Assembly (NCBI GenBank): GCA_011051635.1
Contig: DRKV01000268.1
Coordinates: 1 to 7,573, forward strand
Direction: 5' to 3'
Source of the DNA: Chloroflexota bacterium
GTDB taxonomy: Bacteria; Chloroflexota; Anaerolineae; Anaerolineales; DRKV01
Length of the DNA stretch: 7,573 nucleotides
Positions 1-4,052 of this stretch are shown here, in pieces. The notes beneath the pieces were generated by a model. That model was given only the letters and a program-made list of their open reading frames with translations. It ran no database searches and was not told the DNA's origin. The position numbers and the translations under genes are program-made. How positions within the stretch are numbered: the first letter of the stretch is position 1; every line of letters starts with the position of its first letter.

Positions 1-1848
1 GTCCGCCCCGTAACGGCGCACCTGCTCGTCGGGGTCAATCACGTTGCCGCGGCTCTTGCTCATCCGCTGCCCGTCGGGGCCCAGAATCTGCCCCTGGTTG
101 CGGAGTTGGAGCATCGGCTCCGGGCCTTTGGTGATACCGATGTCGCGCATCGCCTTGTGGAAGAAGCGGGTGTAAATCAGGTGCATCGTGGCGTGCTCCG
201 CGCCGCCCGTGTAGGTATCCACCGGCATCCAGTAGTCGTACTCCTTCGGGTCGAAGGGACCTTCCTCGTAGTGGGGACTGAGGTAGCGCAAGTGATACCA
301 CGAGGAGCACATGAAGGTGTCCATCGTATCGGTCTCGCGGGTGGCGGGGCCGCCGCACACGGGGCAGGTGGTATCTTTCCATGTCGGGTGCAACTTCAAG
401 GGGGATTCGCCTGTGGGCTTCCACTCCACATCATCGGGCAAAACTACGGGGAGTTGGTCATCCGGAACGGGGTTCCAGCCGCATTTTTCGCAGTAGACCA
501 TCGGGATGGGCGCGCCCCAGTAGCGCTGCCGCGAGATGAGCCAGTCGCGCAGCCGGTAGTTGACCGCTTCTTTCCCGATGCCTTTCTCTTCCAGCCAGTC
601 GATGACCGCGGCGATGCCGGGGTTCTTGCGCCCTTTGGCATCGGTAACGCGCGTCCCGTCGAAGGGGCCGCTGTTGACCATCACGCCCGGCCCGATGTAG
701 GCCGCTTCCATCGTCTCCCCATCCAGGATTGGCTCGACGGGGTTGCCCTGTTCGTCGGCGGGCTGGATGACGGGGATGATTTCCAGGCCGTACTTGCGGG
801 CGAACTCGAAGTCGCGCTCGTCGTGAGCGGGGACGGCCATGATAGCCCCCGTGCCGTAGGACATGAGGACGTAATCGGCAATCCAGATGGGGATTTTTGC
901 GCCGTTGACGGGATTGATAGCGTACCCGCCGGTGAAGACGCCGGTCTTCTCCTTGTCGGTAGCCTGCCGCTCGATGTCGGATTGGCGGGCGGCCAGGGCC
1001 TGATAAGCCTCCACGGAGGCGCGCTGCTCCGGGGTGGTGATTTTCTCCACCAGGGGATGTTCGGGAGCCAGCACCATGAAGGTCGCCCCCCAGAGGGTAT
1101 CGGGGCGGGTGGTGAAGACTTCCATCGGGTCGCCGACCTCGGTGCGGAAGACGACCGACGCGCCCTCGCTCCGCCCCACCCAGTTGGTCTGCATGATGCG
1201 TACCGGCTCCGGCCAATCCAGGTTGGAGAAATCGAGGAGTTCGTCGGCGTATTTGGTGGTGGTGAAGAACCACTGTTCCAGGTTTTTCTTGACCACGGGG
1301 GTGCCGCAGCGCTCACAATGGCGGTCTTCGCCCCAGACCTGTTCGCGCGCCAGGGTGGTGTTGCAGGTCGGGCACCAGTCCACCGGCGATTTCTTGCGGT
1401 AAGCCATGCCGTGCTTGTAGAGTTGGATGAAGAACCACTCCGTCCAGCGGTAGTATTCGGGGTCGGCGGAGACGGCTTCCCGTTCCCAATCGAACATGGC
1501 GCCCATACTCTTGAGTTGCTCGCGCATGTGGGCGATGTTGGCGTAGGTCCACTCCTTGGGGTGGATGCCGCGCTTGATGGCCGCGTTCTCGGCGGGCAGG
1601 CCGAAGGCGTCGAACCCCATCGGGAACAGGACGTTATAGCCCTGCATCCGCTTGTAGCGGGCGCGGGCATCGGAGGGGGTCATGGCGTACCAGTGTCCGA
1701 TGTGCAGATTCCCGCTGGGATAGGGCAGCATGGTGAGGGCGTAGTGCTTGGGCTTGCTCTCGTCAATCACGGAACGGTAGAGGCCGTCGGCCTCCCAGCG
1801 TTTTTGCCACTTGGCTTCGATGGTTGCGGGGTCGTAAGTTTTGTTCAT
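1..1848 (-). CDS. leuS: Leucyl-tRNA synthetase, N-terminal 616 residues (3' end beyond the window)
   Basis: Class Ia synthetase that attaches leucine to tRNA-Leu in the cytoplasm. The minus-strand frame is open from the ATG at 1846-1848 to base 1. In order it shows the HIGH motif (His49-His52, inside PYPSGNLHIGH), a zinc knuckle (Cys159/Cys162 and Cys178/Cys181), the CP1 editing domain with TTRPDT (246-251) and the editing aspartate in AHDERD (Asp343), the WLISRQRYWG segment (436-445), a second Cys pair set (453/456, 495/498), and the KMSKS loop as RMSKS (595-599). Bacterial LeuRS is usually about 810-870 residues, so roughly 200 residues (the anticodon-binding and C-terminal domains) lie off the left edge. 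The start is fixed by AAAGGAG four bases upstream of ATG. No convincing promoter is seen in the spacer before it, so readthrough from ilvE is possible. The identification is certain; the operon link is inferred. Confidence 0.98.
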   Translation of the reverse strand, partial: MNKTYDPATIEAKWQKRWEADGLYRSVIDESKPKHYALTMLPYPSGNLHIGHWYAMTPSDARARYKRMQGYNVLFPMGFDAFGLPAENAAIKRGIHPKEWTYANIAHMREQLKSMGAMFDWEREAVSADPEYYRWTEWFFIQLYKHGMAYRKKSPVDWCPTCNTTLAREQVWGEDRHCERCGTPVVKKNLEQWFFTTTKYADELLDFSNLDWPEPVRIMQTNWVGRSEGASVVFRTEVGDPMEVFTTRPDTLWGATFMVLAPEHPLVEKITTPEQRASVEAYQALAARQSDIERQATDKEKTGVFTGGYAINPVNGAKIPIWIADYVLMSYGTGAIMAVPAHDERDFEFARKYGLEIIPVIQPADEQGNPVEPILDGETMEAAYIGPGVMVNSGPFDGTRVTDAKGRKNPGIAAVIDWLEEKGIGKEAVNYRLRDWLISRQRYWGAPIPMVYCEKCGWNPVPDDQLPVVLPDDVEWKPTGESPLKLHPTWKDTTCPVCGGPATRETDTMDTFMCSSWYHLRYLSPHYEEGPFDPKEYDYWMPVDTYTGGAEHATMHLIYTRFFHKAMRDIGITKGPEPMLQLRNQGQILGPDGQRMSKSRGNVIDPDEQVRRYGAD

Positions 1849-1921
1849 AGTTCTCCTTTATTTCCTACACCTGAGAGATTCCTCACACAGGGACGCAGGA
1901 TGCACGGTGTTTTTTGGCCGC

Positions 1922-1948
1922 TTCTCCGTGTTCTCCGCGGCTCCGGGT
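1922..1948. repeat. Short tandem repeat with 9-bp CACGGAGAA-like units
   Basis: On the minus strand the units read CGGAG, CGCGGAGAA and CACGGAGAA in a row, about three degenerate copies of a 9-bp unit. Arrays of CACGGAGAA-like units are familiar as intergenic filler in several bacterial phyla. Nothing suggests a function, and whether it recurs elsewhere in this genome cannot be judged here. Confidence 0.5.
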
Positions 1949-1996
1949 GAGAAAATTACGGTGGTGGCTAAAATTGACTGACGCCTCCCCCCTTCT

Positions 1997-2056
1997 GTCC
2001 TGCGGACATCTCCCCCCGGTGGGGGGAGAACCAGTTCCTTCCCCCCTCGGGGGAAG
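1997..2056. repeat. Cluster of GC-rich inverted repeats
   Basis: Three small perfect hairpins follow each other: GTCC/GGAC (1997-2007), CTCCCCCC/GGGGGGAG with a 3-base loop (2010-2028), and CTTCCCCC/GGGGGAAG with a 3-base loop (2038-2056). None has a clear T-tract, so they do not look like intrinsic terminators. They look like dispersed extragenic palindromes. Their presence elsewhere in the genome is inferred, not seen. Confidence 0.55.
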
Positions 2057-2107
2057 ATTAGGAAGGGGGGAAGGGCAAAGTCTCCGTCTGGCATCAGGTA
2101 GAAGACG

Positions 2108-2182
2108 GCAGTTGAAACTGCACCGACATCTGCGAAGCCGCCCACGAAGTGGCGGCTGGAATCCAACCTGCGCGGGCAGGTT
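2108..2182. repeat. Triple-hairpin palindromic module
   Basis: Three consecutive inverted repeats: GCAGTT/AACTGC (2108-2121); AGCCGCC/GGCGGCT, extended by AC/GT across one bulged C (2136-2157); and AACCTGC/GCAGGTT with a 4-base loop (2165-2182). Even spacing and perfect arms suggest one structured repeat unit such as an extragenic palindrome, or an RNA element in an ilvE-leuS transcript. There is no terminator-like U-tract on either strand. Confidence 0.55.
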
Positions 2183-2273
2183 TCGCAAGTGTTGCTGCGA
2201 CTTTCGCGCAGCATCCCCGCAAGGGGGCCAGTCGCCAGGGCCGAAACGCATCTACAGGATTTGCTTGCACCCC

Positions 2274-3200
2274 TTACCGGTTGACCGGCGTCAGCCAGCC
2301 GTAGCGGTCGGGACGTTCTCCGGAAACGATGCCAAAGAAGGCGTCCTGAATTTGGCGGGTGATGGGGCCGCGGCTCCCGTTCCCAATGGGGACGCGGTCC
2401 ACCGAGCGCACGGGGGTGACTTCCGCCGCTGTCCCGCAGAAGAAGATTTCATCGGCGGCGTAGAGCATATCGCGCGGAATCATGGCCTCCCGCACTTCGT
2501 AGCCCATTTCTTTCGCCAGGGTGATGATGTACTCCCGCGTGATGCCCATGAGAATGGATGCCCCAACCGGCGGGGTGTAGATTACGCCCCGATAGACCAC
2601 GAAGATGTTCTCTCCGCTGCCTTCGCTGACGAATCCCTGGGCATCCAGAGCGATGCCCTCCGTAAAGCCGTTCTCTTTGGCTTCAATGAAAATCATCTGG
2701 GAGTTGATGTAATTCCCGCCGACTTTCGCCATCGGCATATGCGTATCGGGAGCCATGCGCCGCCAGGAACTGACCATCACGTCCACGCCGTTTTCGATGG
2801 CCTCCGCTCCCAGGTAACGCCCCCACTCGATGGTCATAATGACCACTTCCACGGGCACGCTGCGGCTGTCCAGGCTGAAGGTCTCAGAGCCGCGGAACAC
2901 CAGAGGCCGGATGTAGCAGGCCTCGTGGCCGTTCTTGCGGACGATTTCCTTCATCGCCTCGGCAAGTTCTTCCGCCGTGTAGGGAACCGGCATCCGCACC
3001 ATGCGGCAGGATTCCAGCAGGCGGCGGGTGTGCGCTTCCAGCCCCAGGATGGCGGGGCCGTCGGGCGTGGCGTAGGCGCGAATGCCCTCGAAGACGCTGG
3101 AGCCGTAATGCAGGGCGTGTACGGAAACGTGTACGGTGGCGGCATCCCAGGGGACGAAATCCCCGTTGAACCAAATCCACTCCGATTTTGGTAAAGGCAT
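2274..3200 (-). CDS. ilvE: Branched-chain amino acid aminotransferase (IlvE type)
   Basis: PLP-dependent fold-type IV transaminase that interconverts Leu/Ile/Val with their 2-keto acids using glutamate/2-oxoglutarate, the last step of branched-chain biosynthesis. The 308-residue product matches the usual length of about 305-310. Visible family features: FEGIRAY (37-43), the PLP-binding lysine in AKVGGNY (Lys159), SEGSGENIF (192-200) and GTAAEVTPV (256-264), which belongs to the cofactor phosphate region. The start is the ATG at 3198-3200, followed by MPLPKSEW and preceded by AGGAGG eight bases upstream. An in-frame TTG at 3216-3218 is rejected because it overlaps that Shine-Dalgarno. A leucine-type T-box lies directly upstream, so expression should rise when tRNA-Leu is uncharged. 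leuS follows on the same strand. Confidence 0.97.
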   Translation of the reverse strand: MPLPKSEWIWFNGDFVPWDAATVHVSVHALHYGSSVFEGIRAYATPDGPAILGLEAHTRRLLESCRMVRMPVPYTAEELAEAMKEIVRKNGHEACYIRPLVFRGSETFSLDSRSVPVEVVIMTIEWGRYLGAEAIENGVDVMVSSWRRMAPDTHMPMAKVGGNYINSQMIFIEAKENGFTEGIALDAQGFVSEGSGENIFVVYRGVIYTPPVGASILMGITREYIITLAKEMGYEVREAMIPRDMLYAADEIFFCGTAAEVTPVRSVDRVPIGNGSRGPITRQIQDAFFGIVSGERPDRYGWLTPVNR

Positions 3201-3208
3201 GGCGACTT

Positions 3209-3214
3209 CCTCCT
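3209..3214 (-). promoter_or_regulatory. Ribosome-binding site that fixes the ilvE start
   Basis: AGGAGG on the minus strand, eight bases before the ATG at 3198-3200. It lies just after the T-box terminator U-tract, so it is present only on read-through transcripts. Confidence 0.85.
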
Positions 3215-3221
3215 CCAAAAC

Positions 3222-3254
3222 AAAAACCCCTCCGTCCGCACAGGGACGAAGGGG
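3222..3254 (-). terminator. Intrinsic terminator of the T-box leader
   Basis: On the minus strand CCCCTTCGTCC (3244-3254) pairs with GGACGGAGGGG (3227-3237). That gives 11 base pairs including one G-U, with a 6-base loop, followed by TTTTT (3222-3226). It is the conditional terminator of the T-box. Confidence 0.93.
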
Positions 3255-3487
3255 ATGAGCCTCCGCGGTACCACCCTGGTTGCCGCAATTCTGCGGCCAC
3301 TCAGTTGCGCGATAACGGGCGCACCCGGCGCGGGCTACTGGGGTTCACCCGTGCGGCCTTCTGGGATGAAAGGCAGGCGAGTTCGGCATAGGGCGCTCTG
3401 CGGGCGCCGTTCCCGAAACTTGCAGCCGGGGTTTCGGGTCTCTGGCAGATTGCCTACTACTCCCGCCGGGCCTTGCGGTATGCAGTT
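3222..3487 (-). promoter_or_regulatory. T-box riboswitch, leucine specifier (CTC), upstream of ilvE
   Basis: This cis-acting leader binds a specific tRNA and blocks a terminator when that tRNA is uncharged. On the minus strand, Stem I has a lower helix GGCGGG/CCTGCC (3462-3467 with 3372-3377), an internal loop with AGTAGTA on one side (3455-3461) and GAACTCG on the other (3378-3384), then a GGCA/TGCC helix (3451-3454 on the 5' side). After the GAA of the specifier loop the triplet is CTC (3379-3381) followed by a purine, so the specifier is Leu, decoded by tRNA-Leu(GAG). Further up are the AGAGA bulge (3439-3443) and a distal CCCGAAA/TTTCGGG hairpin with GCTG in its loop. The canonical T-box AGGGTGGTACCGCGG is complete at 3263-3277, followed by the terminator at 3222-3254. 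The predicted transcript start is near 3487. Confidence 0.95.
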
Positions 3488-3493
3488 GAGGGG

Positions 3494-3522
3494 ATTGTAC
3501 AACAAAACCCGGCTGATATCAA
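3494..3522 (-). promoter_or_regulatory. Promoter for the T-box/ilvE transcript
   Basis: On the minus strand: -35 TTGATA (3517-3522), 17-bp spacer, -10 TACAAT (3494-3499). Transcription should start near 3487, just before T-box Stem I. The -35 box sits inside the loop of the terminator that ends the tRNA-Ala(GGC) unit. Confidence 0.75.
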
Positions 3523-3531
3523 CCGGGTTTT
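3504..3531 (-). terminator. Terminator after tRNA-Ala(GGC)
   Basis: Perfect 9-bp arms AAAACCCGG/CCGGGTTTT enclose a 10-base loop that contains a smaller palindrome. It lies 4 bases past the tRNA 3' end. On the minus strand the stem ends in TTTT. The arms are symmetric, so it could work in both directions, but only the minus strand has a gene feeding into it. Confidence 0.75.
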
Positions 3532-3534
3532 CTG

Positions 3535-3607
3535 TGGACCTGGAGGGATTCGAACCCTCGACCTCCTCAATGCCATTGAGGCGCGCTCCCAACTGCGCCA
3601 CAGGCCC
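3535..3607 (-). tRNA. tRNA-Ala (anticodon GGC)
   Basis: 73-nt cloverleaf on the minus strand: acceptor GGGCCTG/CAGGTCC, D arm GCGC/GCGC, anticodon stem CCTCA/TGAGG with 7-base loop ATGGCAT, and T arm GAGGG/CCCTC around TTCGAAT. The anticodon is GGC (complement of 3572-3574), reading GCC and GCU. The acceptor stem has the G3-U70 wobble, the main alanine identity element, and A73. The CCA end is not encoded. It has its own promoter (3634-3662) and terminator. Confidence 0.98.
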
Positions 3608-3633
3608 TCCTTGTGTTGTTCACAGCACGGCGC

Positions 3634-3662
3634 ATTCTACCCTCAAGCCGTACTTTTGTCAA
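3634..3662 (-). promoter_or_regulatory. Promoter of tRNA-Ala(GGC)
   Basis: On the minus strand: consensus -35 TTGACA (3657-3662), 17-bp spacer and -10 TAGAAT (3634-3639). The expected start is about 20 bases before the mature tRNA 5' end. Confidence 0.85.
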
Positions 3663-3670
3663 TCCAATTG

Positions 3671-3684
3671 GGAGAAATTTCTCC
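3671..3684. repeat. Perfect 14-bp palindrome after tRNA-Ala(CGC)
   Basis: GGAGAAATTTCTCC lies two bases past the 3' end of tRNA-Ala(CGC). It could form a small hairpin at the tRNA 3' end, but without a T-tract it is at best a weak terminator or processing signal. Confidence 0.4.
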
Positions 3685-3686
3685 AG

Positions 3687-3759
3687 TGGACCTGGCGGGA
3701 TTCGAACCCGCGACCTCTTCAGTGCGATTGAAGCGCGCTCCCAACTGCGCTACAGGCCC
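3687..3759 (-). tRNA. tRNA-Ala (anticodon CGC)
   Basis: 73-nt cloverleaf on the minus strand: acceptor GGGCCTG/CAGGTCC, identical D arm to its neighbour, anticodon stem CTTCA/TGAAG with loop ATCGCAC, and T arm GCGGG/CCCGC. The anticodon is CGC (complement of 3724-3726), reading GCG. The G3-U70 alanine determinant and A73 are present, and CCA is not encoded. It differs from the downstream tRNA-Ala(GGC) mainly in the anticodon and T arms, so the pair probably arose by duplication (inferred). The CGC isoacceptor suits a GC-rich genome with frequent GCG codons. Confidence 0.98.
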
Positions 3760-3778
3760 CGGTCACAACAGCGGGCAC

Positions 3779-3807
3779 ATTGTACTTGGGAGCAAGGGGA
3801 CTGTCAA
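3779..3807 (-). promoter_or_regulatory. Promoter of tRNA-Ala(CGC)
   Basis: On the minus strand: consensus -35 TTGACA (3802-3807), 17-bp spacer and -10 TACAAT (3779-3784), with the start near 3772. Its -35 box lies 3 bp from the -35 of the divergent aspS promoter. Confidence 0.87.
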
Positions 3808-3810
3808 GGT

Positions 3811-3840
3811 TTGCGTAAACACCCCATTACGTGCTATAAT
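3811..3840 (+). promoter_or_regulatory. aspS promoter, extended -10
   Basis: On the plus strand: -35 TTGCGT (3811-3816), 18-bp spacer and a perfect -10 TATAAT (3835-3840) preceded by TGC, an extended -10. The expected start is near 3847, which leaves a leader of about 206 nt before aspS. Confidence 0.82.
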
Positions 3841-3881
3841 CCCCGCATTCGGCCCCCTTTTCTCCGGTCAGGCACAGGAAG

Positions 3882-3977
3882 ATGCACCTATCCCTTTCTC
3901 CCCGTTGCAGCGACGATAATAATTCCACCCTCCGCCAATGTGTGCGCCGGGTGGTGTTGCTGCCATGTTTGCGGTAG
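3882..3977 (+). CDS. aspS leader peptide, 31 aa, with Asp-Asp-Asn-Asn run
   Basis: The short frame starts at ATG 3882 and ends at TAG 3975-3977. The peptide begins MHLSLSPRCS, then has D11 D12 N13 N14 encoded GAC GAT AAT AAT (3912-3923), and ends VVLLPCLR. An AGGA Shine-Dalgarno (3876-3879) lies upstream, though only two bases from the ATG, which is tight. It is the only usual start codon in this frame within the transcript. The four control codons lie on the 5' side of a hairpin that competes with the antiterminator, as in trp, his and leu leaders. The peptide itself is probably only a sensor of Asp-tRNA and Asn-tRNA supply. I know no named family for it, and conservation in relatives is untested. 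Confidence 0.75.
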   Translation: MHLSLSPRCSDDNNSTLRQCVRRVVLLPCLR

Positions 3978-4014
3978 ACCTGACCCCCAACTGACTTTTT
4001 CGCCCGACGCATAC
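3940..4014 (+). other. Antiterminator pairing in the aspS leader
   Basis: Bases 3940-3954 (GTGTGCGCCGGGTGG) and 4000-4014 (TCGCCCGACGCATAC) are antiparallel complements at 14 of 15 positions; only C3947/A4007 fails. The second segment is the 5' half of the terminator, so the two structures exclude each other. Confidence 0.8.
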
Positions 4015-4037
4015 CCCGTGCGGAGGGCGATTTTTTT
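4000..4037 (+). terminator. Intrinsic terminator inside the aspS leader
   Basis: TCGCCC (4000-4005) pairs with GGGCGA (4025-4030). A tandem G-A/A-G mismatch follows, then CGCA (4008-4011) with TGCG (4019-4022), a 7-base loop, and seven T residues (4031-4037). It ends 15 bases before the aspS ATG, so it cannot belong to an upstream plus-strand gene; it must be conditional. Confidence 0.88.
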
Positions 4038-4052
4038 GTGAGGAGCAAGCGC

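Larger units (their letters stand above)
1849..2273. other. Spacer between ilvE and leuS, no gene
   Basis: This 425-bp stretch holds no credible gene. It contains the leuS ribosome-binding site at its left end, short tandem repeats (1922-1948) and two clusters of short inverted repeats (1997-2056 and 2108-2182). I could not find a clear TTGACA/TATAAT-like pair for leuS or a T-tailed terminator for ilvE. Long open frames through here are low-complexity Pro/Gly/Arg translations of the repeats. Confidence 0.7.
3847..4037 (+). promoter_or_regulatory. aspS transcription-attenuation leader (ribosome-mediated)
   Basis: The leader has the four segments of a classical attenuator. Segment 1 (3907-3930) contains the Asp-Asp-Asn-Asn codons and pairs with segment 2 (3949-3963): 3907-3915 with 3955-3963, nine pairs including two G-U, and CCACCC (3925-3930) with GGGTGG (3949-3954). 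Segment 2 extended (3940-3954) can instead pair with segment 3 (4000-4014), 14 of 15 positions with three G-U and one C-A mismatch. Segment 3 also forms the terminator with segment 4. A ribosome stalled on the Asp/Asn codons would cover segment 1, free segment 2 to capture segment 3 and so allow aspS transcription. Fast translation would leave 1:2 and 3:4, giving termination. The pairings are read directly from the sequence; the mechanism is inferred from known amino-acid operon attenuators. Confidence 0.82.

Noticed and set aside
106..1950. Long plus-strand open frame of 614 codons
   Set aside because: It is antisense to leuS, whose minus frame carries every LeuRS motif; the plus translation is low-complexity and the frame has no ribosome-binding site.
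1914..3194. Long plus-strand open frame of 426 codons
   Set aside because: It runs across intergenic repeats and antisense to ilvE; its translation is repeat-derived and matches no family I know.
3201..3218. Upstream TTG start for ilvE adding six residues
   Set aside because: The extra codons coincide with the Shine-Dalgarno for the ATG at 3200.
3255..3919. Several short open frames over the tRNA genes (translations such as GGIRTLDL and GFEPATSS)
   Set aside because: They are conceptual translations of antisense tRNA sequence, a common annotation artefact.
3847..4037. T-box or known metabolite riboswitch upstream of aspS
   Set aside because: No GGGTGGTACCGCG-like box or Stem I exists on the plus strand, and no TPP, SAM, FMN, glycine, cobalamin or c-di-GMP core was recognised; the leader peptide and pairing pattern explain the region better.
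4038..4052. GTG start for aspS five codons upstream
   Set aside because: It directly follows the terminator T-tract and overlaps the GAGGAG that serves the ATG at 4053; homologues begin at the later site.
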